DNA of 64,000 bases from Dryomyza anilis (lineage: Eukaryota; Arthropoda; Insecta; Diptera; Dryomyzidae): contig OX638130.1 of the NCBI GenBank assembly GCA_951804985.1, forward strand, positions 115,829,593 to 115,893,592, in the 5' to 3' direction. The notes under the pieces are model-generated. The model worked only from the letters and a program-made list of their open reading frames with translations, had not been told where the DNA came from and searched no databases. The position numbers and the translations under genes are program-made. Shown here one piece after another: positions 44,921 through 56,969 of this stretch. Position 1 is the first letter of the stretch; each line of letters starts with the position of its first letter.

Positions 44921-45865
44921 GAATCGGAACTGAAATATGTTCGATTGATTACTTTCTAATTATTTGAGCAACGCATGAATTCAGGCATTCATTTCATTAA
45001 AAGTCACTCATACGTCATGCATGAGGTACGAATGTTGAAGAATGTTGCTTGTTTTGTGCATGGTTTAGCAATTCTTGCAAGCATTTGCATGCAAACATAG
45101 GCACAACAACAACAATAAAGTCAGCAACAATAAATTCAGCAGCAACAATAAAAGGTAACAACTACAACAATATAGAACACAATTGCATTGAGTACCAAAA
45201 ATTTTACAATTATTTTCCAACACAAAAACACCTCAAGCACCTGCAAATTTGTGGCCTCAATGCAGCAGCAACAAAAAATAGCAAAAGTATAAAAGAATTC
45301 TATGAAATTCTTGCCACTTGGCAACAAATTGAATTTGAAATGTTTGAAAAGTGCTTCCGAACAAACCGCAAAACTCAACTGAACTCGTAAAGAAAAAGTA
45401 GCAACACAGAAAAAAAATCAAATACATTGAAAGAGTTGATGTTGCTGTTGCTACTTCGAGCAACATCAAATTGCAATCTTGTAGCTATGTCTGTCTGTCT
45501 GTCCGTCCGATTGTATGTGTGACTTGTAAATGTTGCTCGGCCAGACAGATTCGCAAAGGCCTCTTGAAAGCGTCGCCCCGTTGGACAGAGTGTTGTCGGC
45601 AGTCGAGCGGCAACATTTGCAATATGTTGTTGCTGTTGAAGAGCATACGTTGCTGCTGTTGTGTATATGTTGTTGTTGTACTTTATATGTCGCTGCTGCA
45701 CTGCATATGTTGCTCTTGTATTTTGTATATTTTGTAATTTTTTTTTTTTTCTTTGTTTGTTTGCAAAATTTTATTTTCCAAGTGTCATCGTCTTTTGGTC
45801 ACAATTTTTATTTGCTGCCCAAGTAAAACATATTTTGCAGCTATATACTCTTTTATGTTGCTACA
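44921..45865. other. Unique DNA with CAA/CAG and TGTTGC microsatellites
   Basis: ACAACAACAATAAAG and CAGCAACAATAAA runs at 45100-45160, TCTGTCTGTCTGTCCGTCCG at 45487, and TGTTGCTGCTG/TGTTGTTGTA at 45625-45720. Frames of 70-113 codons on both strands come from these runs, and none has a recognisable domain. Confidence 0.35.
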
Positions 45866-47252
45866 CGCACAGAAAAGAAAATGATTATCAGTTGTCACAA
45901 AAAAAAAATGATTGCTGCAATAATTTTATGGTGGCTATTATAATTATTAATTTGTCACAATCATATAAATTTTTTAAATGATTTATTAAATGATTTCTAA
46001 AATGTCAGTGTGATTAAATTTAAGTTAAGAAAAGCTAAAAAACATAAATGATTGTCACAATAATATTTGTGTTTGATATAATCCATCATTGATTCATGAA
46101 ATCATGTATATCATGAGCAAATGCTTGTAACACAAATGAATTCAAACATTAATGGTTGTTATAATAACATTTGTATTTTTTATAATTATTCCAATCACAT
46201 ATGGTTGTCACAAAAAAAAAACTTGATAGCTGCAATAATTTTATGGTGGCTATTATAATTATTAATTGTCACAACCATGATGACTGTGATTTCTAAAATC
46301 TTAGTATAATTAAATTTAAGTTAAAAAAAGCTAAAAAAGATAATTCAAACATAAATGATTGTCACAATAATATTTGTGTTTGTTATAATACATCATTGAT
46401 TCATGAAATCATGTATATCATGAGCAAATGCTTCTAGTACAAATGCATTGAATCATAAATGGTTGTTATAATAACATTTGTATATTTTTATAATCATTCC
46501 AATCATTTTTGTAATAAAATTGTAATTAAAACACAAATGATTGTCAGAATAATATTTGTATTTGTAATCATTTCACGTTTAGAAAAGCCAAAAATTGCGA
46601 GAAAATTGTAATTTAAACATAAATGATTATCAGAATAATATTTGTTATAATCCAGAATTAATTCGTGAAATCATGATATTTAGCAAATGATTGTGACAAA
46701 AATGTATTGAAACATAAATGCTTATCATAATAATATTTGTAATTGTTTTAATCATTTCATTCTATATAATATAGCTAATGAATGTGTCAACAATCCATGC
46801 CGTGATTGTCGTGATCATGATATAAAACAAATGATTGTGACAATAATTAATTCAAATATGGATGATTGGCAGAATATCAAATTTAAGTAATACAATCATG
46901 TTATGCTACACGAAATCATAATGTAAAGAAAATTATTTTGATTAAAATTGAATTAAAACACAAATTATTGCCAAAATAATAAATTGGTGAATTTTTATAA
47001 TACAGTTATTCACAATTCAAGCTATATAAAGCAAATAATTGTGACAATCAATAGTTTAGTTGTTATAATTATATTATGATTGGATAACTACTAAAACACA
47101 CTTGTACCATTCTAAAATTTGATGTGTCGGATAAGCAAAAAAGTGTTCAAAAAATGAGGAAATTTCATAAAACTAATAAAATATAAAATAATCATTAAAT
47201 TTTCCCATCATAACATAATTGTGGTGATTATATTAATACTTTTCAGTGTATG
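45866..47252. mobile_element. ATTGTCACAATAA-rich element with ACAGAAAAG-type ends
   Basis: The left end ACACGCACAGAAAAGAAAA and the reversed right end ACATACACTGAAAAGTATTAA are imperfect inverted ends. Inside, blocks such as AAACATAAATGATTGTCACAATAATATTTGT..TATAAT recur at irregular distances of about 100-250 bases, and a larger block at 45880-46140 recurs at 46200-46440. There is no coding frame. It is likely a non-autonomous element with internal tandem duplications. Confidence 0.5.
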
Positions 47253-48069
47253 TACCGTATTTTTTATATCGCATATTCCTCTTCAAGTTGCAATTTGCTA
47301 GTTTCGCCAGTTGAAATCTTAACTTTTGTATTTGATTTTTTTTTTTTTTGGTTGACATTTGAACTCATTCTATGCCCTCACACTATCTTGCTTTTGCTAT
47401 CCTTGGGTTTGCATCCCTCTCTGAAGTCATGTCCAAGCATCGTAGCAACCACTCAACCAGCCGCATTTATTGTTATTTTGTGACCTCGTGGTTTTCAATT
47501 GGTTTTGCTATTCGACTCGCCTCATTCGACTTGATTCGATTCAACTGTTGTTCAGTTGTTTTGTTTGGCACTCATATGAGTTCCATGCTCGAGTGTCCGT
47601 CCATCTGTCGACATGTGTTAGTGGCCTTATGTGTGGTGGCTATTTCTCTATAATTGGTTCATATGCTGCTGCTCCTCAAGGATGTCTGCAACAGTCTCAA
47701 TTGCATTTTGATCTTTGGCTGCAGTTGACTCCATTGTTGGTTGGCGTTGATTCCAAATTATTTTTAAAAAATGTCTCAAAAGTTTATCTATTATAAATGC
47801 TAAATAGAGGCAATACCTCATAATTTTCTGAATTATGACTATTCAAATTTTAAGTATGAGAATTCCTATTTATCTTCTATTTCACCAACATTAATTGAAT
47901 TTTTTTAACGCTTTTTTCTTTTTTAGGAATTTTAATATTATTTTGTACATTCTACAGTAGTGCTTTTGATACTTGCAGAATTTGGTTAAATTTTTTTACT
48001 CTTAATACTTTAGGTACTGTTTGTACATTTTAAGTACTAAGAGAACTGTTAGTAATTTGAGGAGGTTAA
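47253..48069. other. Unique DNA, no gene recognised
   Basis: Mixed composition at 47250-47760 with overlapping frames of 77-108 codons in different phases on the plus strand. These are C/S/F/L-rich and have no known domain. AT-rich afterwards. Confidence 0.3.
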
Positions 48070-48294
48070 GATCTTCTAGTTCTTTTAGTTTTTTTATCTT
48101 GTTTACTTCTTTTAGTTCTTTAAGTTATATTAGTTCTTTTAGTTCAGTTAGTTTTAAATTTTTTAAATTTTTTATTTTATTTCATATATTTTTTTTATTT
48201 CTTTTATTTTTTTATTTTTTTTATTTCTTTTATTTTCTTTTATTTTCTTTTATTTCTTTTATTTTTTTATTTTTTTTATTTCTTTTATTTCTTG

Positions 48295-48332
<38 letters not shown>

Positions 48333-48333
48333 C

Positions 48334-48392
<59 letters not shown>

Positions 48393-48423
48393 TCATTTCT
48401 TTTATTTCTTTTATTTTTTTTAT

Positions 48424-48468
<45 letters not shown>

Positions 48469-48505
48469 ATCTTTTATATCTTTTATATCTTTTATATCTT
48501 TTATC

Positions 48506-48543
<38 letters not shown>

Positions 48544-49045
48544 TTGTTATTTCTTTTATTTCTTTTTTTTCTTTTATTTCTTTTATTTATTTTATTCCTT
48601 TTATTTCTTTTATTTATTTTATTTCTTTTATATATTTTATGTCTTTTACATCTTTTATATCTTTTATTTCTTTTATTTCTTTTATTTTTTTATTTCTTTT
48701 ATTTCTTTTATATCTTTTATTTCTGTTATTTTTTATTTTATTTCTTTTACTTCTTTTAGTTCTTTTATTTCTTTTAATTCATTTAGTTTTTTAATCCTTT
48801 TAGATCTTTTAGTTCTTTTAGATCATTTAGTTCTTTTAGTTCTTTTAGTTCTTTTAGTTCTTTTAGTTCTTTTAGTTCTTTTAGTTCTTTTAGTTCTTTT
48901 AGTTCTTTTAGTTCTTTTAGTTCTTTTAGTTCTTTTAGTTCTTTTAGTTATTTTAGTTATTTTAGTTCTTTTAGTTCTTTTAGATCTTTTAGTTCTTTTA
49001 TTTCTTTTATTTCTTTTAAGTTTTTAGTTTTTTAAATTGTTTTTT
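48070..49045 (+). repeat. 9-bp arrays TTTTATTTC and TTTTAGTTC
   Basis: From about 48160 to 48750 the unit TTTTATTTC repeats about 65 times with small variants (TTTTATATC, TTTTACTTC). From about 48740 to 49000 it changes to TTTTAGTTC, with a perfect run of about 13 units at 48833-48950. The two variants share eight of nine bases. Because nine is a multiple of three the array is open and yields F/L/I/Y-only pseudo-proteins. Confidence 0.9.
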
Positions 49046-49889
49046 TATCTTTTAGTTCTCAAAAAAAAATATTTCAAAACATTTTTAAAGCAAATTAAAA
49101 CACAGTTGATAGGCTTTAGTAGGATATATAAAAGTAAATTTAAAGTGCAGAAAAAAGTTTTTTGCTGACTACATAAAATAAAATATATATTTTGAAATTA
49201 AATGAAAAAAAAAACGAAATTTCATTAAAAAAATAAAATAAAAACTGCTATTTCCGCAATACTTTGCATGCAACATAATCCACAATAAAATCCAAAATAT
49301 TTTTACAATCAAGAGCTAAAATATTGCTGGGTATTTGTATATAATTCAAATGCCACACGTACACAATATGTTTTGGTTCCCACACCAGCAACGAGTAGAC
49401 TTACCGCAATTGACAAAGCCAACAAAAGACAGACAGACGAATATTTCAACAGACAGACGGTCAAACAGACAAACCGACAATTATAGGAACAGGCAGTCAG
49501 ACAGACAGACTAAGAGCGGCGCCTGATTGCATATTGATTGCTGCTTCTGCTGCTGTTGCAAATTGATTGCCACAAAAATGTTGCTACTGCCTACATTTGA
49601 CAAAAGCAATTTTCTAAGCGGATTAAAGGTGTAGCTGCCAAACGACACACAGACAAATACACAGACAGACAGACAGACATACAGGCGGTTGTAGGAAATG
49701 CCACAGTTGCAGTTTGTTAACATAAAAAGGATTTAGTTTTTTTTTTTGTGAACTTCTGCGGTCTACAGGACATGCAAAAAGTCGAAGGAAATAACGAGGC
49801 ATAAGTTAAAAGAATTTAGAATGCTGGAGGAGGCAGCATGTTTTGCGGTACAACAACCAAATTGCATTTAAAACCTCCAACCACAAATA
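49046..49889. other. Unique DNA with CAGACAGA runs
   Basis: AGACAGACGAATATTTCAACAGACAGACGG (49430-49460), CAGTCAGACAGACAGAC (49491-49507) and ACAGACAGACAGACAGACAT (49661-49680) punctuate otherwise ordinary sequence. Nothing coding is recognised. Confidence 0.4.
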
Positions 49890-52065
49890 CACTTTGTATG
49901 TAAATTGTAATACTTTTGTAAGACTTTTTTTGTAATACTTGTTGTAATAAATGTTTTAATACTTTTGTAATAATGTTTGTTATAATATTTAAGATTTTTT
50001 TTAAGAGCTATTGGAAGAATTTTTGTAAGCCTTTTTTCTAATTTCATTGTAAGACTTTTCGTAATACTTTTGTAAGACTTCTTGTAAGATATTTATTTTG
50101 AAGCCTTTTTGAAAGAGTTTTAGCGAGACTTTTGTACGACGTTTAAAAAAAATTGTTAGTCTTTTCGTAAGACTTTTATCAGTTTTTTAAAAGACTTTAT
50201 CGTAGACTTTTTGTAAAAAATTTTGTATGATTTTATGTAGAATTATCGTAGAATGACTTTTTGTAAGTCTGATTTTGTAAGATATTTTGTAATACTTGTA
50301 ATACTTGCTTTTTGTAAAACTGTGTTTAATACTTTTTGTATAACTTTCTTTTTTAAGACTTTTTGTAATGCTTTATAATACTTTTTGTAAAACCTTTTGT
50401 AGTATTGTTTACAGTTTTTCTTGTAACAATTTTTATTGAATGACTTTTTGTAAGTCATTTGTAAGAATTTTTGGAATACTTTTATAAGATTTTTCTAAGA
50501 CTTTTTAAATGTTTTTGTTAGATTTTTGTAGGATATTTTTAAAACTTTTCAATAGACCTTTTTCGAAGATATTATGTATACCTTTTAGTATTTTTTGGTA
50601 GATTCAACAAATGAGAGAATTTTTTAAAACACTGTCTTAGATTTTGTAATTTTTTTTGTAACTTTTGTAACACATTTTGTAAGACATTTGTAATACTTTT
50701 CGTTATAGTGTTTTATAAGACATGTCGTAACATTTATTGTAATACTTTTTCTATTCTAAGACTTTTTGTGACTTTTGTAAGACATTTTGTAATACTTTCG
50801 TAATGCCTTTGTAGTGTTTTATAAGATTAGAGTTTTATAAGATTTTTTGTAAGACTTTTTGTAAGAGTTTTTTATAAGAAATTTCGTAATACATTTTGTA
50901 ATACTCTTTTGTAATAGTAAGACTTTTTAAAACGTTTTGTTAGATTTCGTTAGACCTTTTGTAACTTTTGTAAGACATTTTGTAATACTTTAGGCAAGAC
51001 TTTTGTAAGACTTTTGTAAGACTTTATGTTAGAGTTTTTATAAGACAATTCGTTTATTTGTGATCCGTTAATGAGACTTTTTGTAAGACTTTTTGCAAGA
51101 TGTTAAAGTTTTGACAGGACGTTTTGTAATACTTTTTGTAATACTATTTAGTTATATTTTTTTTAAATCCTTTTATGAGGCTTTTTGTAAGACTTTTTTT
51201 AAAGATTTACTTTTTGTAATACTTTTTTACATTTTTCCCTTTATGAAACTTTTTTTAATCCTTTTATGATACTTTTTGTAATACTTTTTATAAGGTGTTT
51301 ATAAGGTGTTGATGTTTTTAATGCTTTTTGTAATACTTTTTCTAAGATCGTTTGCAAAATTTTTTATTAACACCTTTGTAAGATTTTTCGGATGATTTTT
51401 TTATTAAAACCTTTGTAAGATTTTTCGGATGATTTTATTTTGCGTTTTTGTAAGACGCTTCGTAATAGATTTTGTAATACTTTTTTTTAATATTTTTTGT
51501 TATATTTTTTGTATACTTTTTTATATTATTTGTAAATCCTATGAGACTTTTTGTACGACTTTTTGTAATACTTTTTGTAAGACTTTAGTAAGACTTTTTG
51601 CAAGACTTTTTGCAATGCTGTTTTTATGACATATTATAAGATGTTAAAGTTTTTGTAGGACGTTTCGTAATAAATTTTATAATACTATTTAAATTTATTT
51701 TTTGTAAATACTTTTATGATACTTTTTGTAAGACTTTTTGAAAGACTTTTTGTAAGATTTTTGTAAGATTTTTGAATAACTTTTCTAAGACTTTTTGTAA
51801 AACTATTTGTAATAATTTTCATAATCCTTTTTAGACGTTTGATAATGCTCTTTGTTATATCTTTTGTAATACATTTTGTTAAACTTTTTTATATAGTTTT
51901 TACCAGAATTTGAGTAAGGATTTATTTCTAAGGGTTTTGCTAAGGAAATTCGTAATGCGTTGTGTATGATTTTTGTAGGACTGTAATACTTTTTGTTGGA
52001 GTCTTTTTGCAATACTTCTTGTATATTTAATGTAAGTCTATTATGTTTTAAGTATGGGCTTATCA
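49890..52065 (+). repeat. Degenerate GTAAGACTTTTT / GTAATACTTTTT array
   Basis: More than 2 kb consists of about 100 loosely spaced units GTAAGACTTTTT and GTAATACTTTTT, with indels so the spacing varies between about 10 and 30. Duplicated blocks exist, for example TTTTTATTAACACCTTTGTAAGATTTTTCGGATGATTTT near 51360, repeated at about 51395 as TTTTTATTAAAACC... No gene. Confidence 0.75.
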
Positions 52066-52894
52066 ATTTAAAAATGTAAAATAACGTTTTCGATATAGTA
52101 GGTATTAGGTGTTTGTGGACAACGGATCTTCAAAATACTGACGATATAAATAAAGCTGAAAAATGGCTTAAATCTACTTAAATAATATCTAAATCATTAA
52201 ACTATTTTATAATTTAAATTACCTACAAACATCTACCATATATTTTGCAGATTATAACAAATACTGTGTTTTAAAGTATTTATTAAAGTAAAAATTCTTT
52301 TTGATTTTTTAAAATAAATTCCTCAACATTTAATTACAAAAATTGCATAGCATAAATATCACTCATACGTCAGGTACTTCAATGAAATTAAAATCATGAC
52401 TTGTAGTTTGAAATTTAATTAAAATATGCAATAGTGCATATTATATACACATTTTGTGCATTAAATATGAAGCATTAGAACTACTGCTTTGATTGAATGT
52501 ACTGCATGAATGGAGAGTGAAATTAAATTGTTGTGAAAAGCACTGGTATTAAAAAATTAAATTTAATTAAATAACACAATTCTACCTAGTGTGTATTTAA
52601 TTATTTATATAAATATATCACTTACAAAGCTAAGGTATTTTGAAAATGTTGGATTAGAATTTCTTTGTGCATTATTTAATAAATAGCTTAACAAGTAACT
52701 GAAGAATGTATAAAGCTATTACTAAAAGTTTAATCTTAAAATAAACCATAACTAATATAGTTTTGTTAAATATAGGACAAATTAAATATCTAAAGAGTTT
52801 TAAATTATTTTAGAGTAAATAAGCGCAATTTGAAATGTGGGACGTATGAGTAACATTAAATTAATAGCGTTTTAAACAATTAAAACTTCCTTAA
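52066..52894. other. AT-rich DNA, nothing recognised
   Basis: AT-rich sequence of no obvious repeat structure between two arrays. No coding signal. Confidence 0.4.
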
Positions 52895-53665
52895 AAAAAT
52901 TTAATTTTTAGTGAAAAAATTAATTTTTAGTGAAACATTGAATTTTTAGTGAAAAATTGAATTTTTAGTGAAAAATTTAATTTTTAGTGTAAAATTGATT
53001 TTTTAGTGAAAAATTGAATTTTTAGTGAAAAATTGAATTTTTAGTGAAAAATTGATTTTTTAGTGAAAAATTGAATTTTTAGTGAAAAATTGAATTTTTA
53101 GTGAAAAATTTAATTTTTAGTGTAAAATTGATTTTTTAGTGAAAAATTGAATTTTTAGTGAAAAATTGAATTTTTAGTGAAAAATTGATTTTTTAGTGAA
53201 AAATTGAATTTTTAGTGAAAAACTGAATTTTTAGTGAAAAATTTAATTTATAGTGAAAAATTTCTAGTGAAAAATGGAATTTTTAGTGAAAAATTGAATT
53301 TTTAGTGAAAAATTGAATTTTTAGTGAAAAATTGAATTTTTTGTGAAAAATTGAATTTTTAGTGAAAAATTGATTTTTTAGTGAAAAATTGAATTTTTAG
53401 TGAAAAATTGAATTTTTAGTGAAAAATTGAATTTTTAGTGAAAACTTGAATTTTTAGTGAAAACTTGAATTTTTAGTGAAAAATTGAATTTTTAGTGAAA
53501 AATTGAATTTTTAGTGAAAAATTGAATTTTAGTGAAAAATTAAATTTTTAGTGAACAATTGAATTTTTAGTGAAAAATTGAATTTCTAGAGCAAATTTGA
53601 TTTTTTAGTGAAAAATTGAATTTTTAGTGAAAAATTGAATTTTTAGTGAAAATTTAATTTTTAGT
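52895..53665 (-). repeat. 19-bp minisatellite array A3, inverted orientation
   Basis: About 40 copies of AGTGAAAAATTGAATTTTT, the exact reverse complement of the A1/A2 unit. The rare variant TAGTGTAAAATTGATT occurs at 52985 and again at 53118, exactly 133 bases (seven units) apart with the same neighbours, so this part is a seven-unit higher-order repeat. Confidence 0.9.
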
Positions 53666-54695
53666 ATTGAAGCCTAAACCTTTTATTTCTATTATTCTCC
53701 TAAAAAAAACAAACTGCCATTTTTACAAACATTTCTACTTTCAATAACATGTCTGTCACCTAAACAACAACGGGATAAATGAAAGCTTTGTCCCATATTT
53801 TCGCTGAACAATGCTTCTTGTTGGTGTTTGTCGCAGTTAACTAAATACAGAACATAAAAAAAATGTTCAATGAATGCGAGGCTAAATATTTGTAAAAATA
53901 CCCAATAAACAAACAAGCGACCATTAAACTGACAGTAGTAAACAAAGTAGAGGCAGACAGATGATGGTGTGGGGCAAAAAAAGATGGACTGGGATACAGC
54001 CGGACATCAAGTGTTCAATAGACAGACCAAACGACGGACGGACAAAAATAGCCCCCCAACAATGAGTTAAGCCGACGGAAGCACGAACTGAAATTGCACA
54101 GAACGGATTGAGCAACACATAGAATCGAACAGCATATAGAACAGTGTAGAACATAGTTTCGAGTAGAGCACACAAACGAGCAGGATAGTGCACCGCACAA
54201 AAATTGCGCTGCAACAGATCAATTGTTCGGTTGGCAAGACAGACAGACAGCTGTTGGTCGGTTAACCGGTCAGAACAATCGCAAAATCGCACAAAAGCGT
54301 TGTGTGAATCGATGCCACATTCAATCTTTTATTTAGTGGCATGATTTGCTGTCTGTCTGTCCTTCCTTTGGTCCGTCTGTCTTTTGGTTTGTCTGTGTTT
54401 CGTGATCTGCGTGTTTTTGTTAAAAGAAAATATAAATTGGAGAAGCGGCTTTTGCTGATGAGTGCTGCTGTTGGATTTGTACAAATTTATTGCAATTGTT
54501 TTCGTTTTTTCTACATTTTTTTTATAAAAAAATGACAAAGAAATTAAGTCAAAAGGTAGAACAATTAAATATGCATTGAATGCTCGATAAAGAGTAGAAA
54601 AGACTAAATAGTTTTTGAAAAATTAGATAGTTGTTTAATTGCAATCGTTTTTGAGTATTCCCAATAACAACAGCTGTCATATCCATTTTTATGTT
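53666..54695. other. Unique DNA with CAGACAGAC runs, no gene recognised
   Basis: AAGACAGACAGACAG at 54236 and its complement CTGTCTGTCTGTCC at 54350 lie about 110 bases apart and form an approximate inverted repeat. Frames of 61-122 codons on the minus strand at 53692-54292 have no recognised domain. Confidence 0.35.
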
Positions 54696-56136
54696 TTCCT
54701 CTTCCTCTTCCTCTTCCTCTTCCTCTTCCTCTTCCTCTTCCTCTTCCTCTTCCTCTTCCTCTTCCTCTTCCTCTTCCTCTTCCTCTTCCTCTTCCTCTTC
54801 CTCTTCCTCTTCCTCTTCCTCTTCCTCTTCCTCTTCCTCTTCCTCTTCCTCTTCCTCTTCCTCTTCCTCTTCCTCTTCCTCTTCCTCTTCCTCTTCCTCT
54901 TCCTCTTCCTCTTCCTCTTCCTCTTCCTCTTCCTCTTCCTCTTCCTCTTCCTCTTCCTCTTCCTCTTCCTCTTCCTCTTCCTCTTCCTCTTCCTCTTCCT
55001 CTTCCTCTTCCTCTTCCTCTTCCTCTTCCTCTTCCTCTTCCTCTTCCTCTTCCTCTTCCTCTTCCTCTTCCTCTTCCTCTTCCTCTTCCTCTTCCTCTTC
55101 CTCTTCCTCTTCCTCTTCCTCTTCCTCTTCCTCTTCCTCTTCCTCTTCCTCTTCCTCTTCCTCTTCCTCTTCCTCTTCCTCTTCCTCTTCCTCTTCCTCT
55201 TCCTCTTCCTCTTCCTCTTCCTCTTCCTCTTCCTCTTCCTCTTCCTCTTCCTCTTCCTCTTCCTCTTCCTCTTCCTCTTCCTCTTCCTCTTCCTCTTCCT
55301 CTTCCTCTTCCTCTTCCTCTTCCTCTTCCTCTTCCTCTTCCTCTTCCTCTTCCTCTTCCTCTTCCTCTTCCTCTTCCTCTTCCTCTTCCTCTTCCTCTTC
55401 CTCTTCCTCTTCCTCTTCCTCTTCCTCTTCCTCTTCCTCTTCCTCTTCCTCTTCCTCTTCCTCTTCCTCTTCCTCTTCCTCTTCCTCTTCCTCTTCCTCT
55501 TCCTCTTCCTCTTCCTCTTCCTCTTCCTCTTCCTCTTCCTCTTCCTCTTCCTCTTCCTCTTCCTCTTCCTCTTCCTCTTCCTCTTCCTCTTCCTCTTCCT
55601 CTTCCTCTTCCTCTTCCTCTTCCTCTTCCTCTTCCTCTTCCTCTTCCTCTTCCTCTTCCTCTTCCTCTTCCTCTTCCTCTTCCTCTTCCTCTTCCTCTTC
55701 CTCTTCCTCTTCCTCTTCCTCTTCCTCTTCCTCTTCCTCTTCCTCTTCCTCTTCCTCTTCCTCTTCCTCTTCCTCTTCCTCTTCCTCTTCCTCTTCCTCT
55801 TCCTCTTCCTCTTCCTCTTCCTCTTCCTCTTCCTCTTCCTCTTCCTCTTCCTCTTCCTCTTCCTCTTCCTCTTCCTCTTCCTCTTCCTCTTCCTCTTCCT
55901 CTTCCTCTTCCTCTTCCTCTTCCTCTTCCTCTTCCTCTTCCTCTTCCTCTTCCTCTTCCTCTTCCTCTTCCTCTTCCTCTTCCTCTTCCTCTTCCTCTTC
56001 CTCTTCCTCTTCCTCTTCCTCTTCCTCTTCCTCTTCCTCTTCCTCTTCCTCTTCCTCTTCCTCTTCCACTTCCTCTTCCTCGTCCTCTTCCTCTTCCTCT
56101 TCCTCTTCCTCTTCCTCTTCCTCTTCGTCTTCCTCT
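54696..56136 (+). repeat. (TCTTCC)n microsatellite, about 240 units
   Basis: A hexanucleotide array of about 1.44 kb, pure pyrimidine on the plus strand. No interruption is visible from 54696 to about 56066. Point variants occur only near the right edge (A at 56069, G at 56082, G at 56127). Every frame is open, giving poly-Ser, Phe-Leu, poly-Glu and Lys-Arg runs of about 490-510 codons that I do not regard as genes. Such mirror-symmetric purine/pyrimidine DNA can adopt triplex H-DNA. Confidence 0.97.
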
Positions 56137-56969
56137 GTAAGTTTTTGTTGACGTTACTCATTAGTCTCTATTATTAGACCACTCATTGAAATCATGAAAT
56201 GTGCATACAGCACATAATCAAATCGGATATAACTCCGAGACTAATTTTCCCTTCATGTTGTGACTTTGATTCGTTACCAAAGAGTCGGTCAAGAAATCAG
56301 TACGTACGTAATCAATACCATAGAATACAACTTGTATTATTGGTCAAATGACTCAACGACGCAGTGACTCTAACTAACTGTCCGACTATATGACTCGTGG
56401 GCAGGTTGGCTTTGAGCCCGAACAAGTGTCCAGTCAATGCTAAGAGCTTCAATTAATGCAGTAATTAGATGAGCATTACGAATGCACAGCACATGTTGTC
56501 CTTATGGAGCATAATGTCCTTACAGACTCTGATATCCTTATGGATTATGTTGTTTCGTTGCACAGGGTTGACCATCTGTACATAGAGCTATGAAATACAT
56601 ATAGACTATGTGGTCATTGTAAATTCTGTGTCATATGCATTGAATGCAAATGAATCCTAAGAGAACCAAAATTCTGTTGAATTTATTAATTATATTGAAT
56701 CAATGTTGCTGATGCTCTGGCTGATGATGTTGATGATAACAATTGTGCGTTGATTCATTGAGCAACAATGATTTGCAATCACAATGCGTAATTGTTGCAA
56801 CACTTTAAATAATAATTTGGATAGAACACACTAAAATATGGTTAAAATATACAAAAGCTAAAATATTATAAAATTCTGCGATTTTATTGCATTCATTCTA
56901 TACTCAAACTTATGAAATAATTTAAGCTAAAAATATTTGAATTCTTTGCTTTTTCACATAATCAATTTT
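56137..56969. other. Unique DNA, no gene recognised
   Basis: Mixed composition with GTCCTTATGGAGCATAATGTCCTTA..CTCTGATATCCTTATGGATTATG (a local imperfect repeat near 56496-56551). Nothing coding is seen. Confidence 0.35.

Noticed and set aside
48021..48794. 257-codon and 155-codon F/L/I/Y-rich frames, membrane-protein-like
   Set aside because: They are read-through of a 9-base TTTTATTTC array whose length is a multiple of three. There is no start context, and no residues outside the repeat alphabet.
52895..53665. CRISPR-like array (regular short repeats)
   Set aside because: The period is 19 with no unique spacers, there are no cas genes, and the genome is eukaryotic.
54549..56177. Open frames of 486-512 codons on both strands (poly-Glu, Lys-Arg, poly-Ser, Phe-Leu)
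   Set aside because: They exist only because a six-base unit without stop codons keeps all frames open. There is no composition or domain beyond the repeat.
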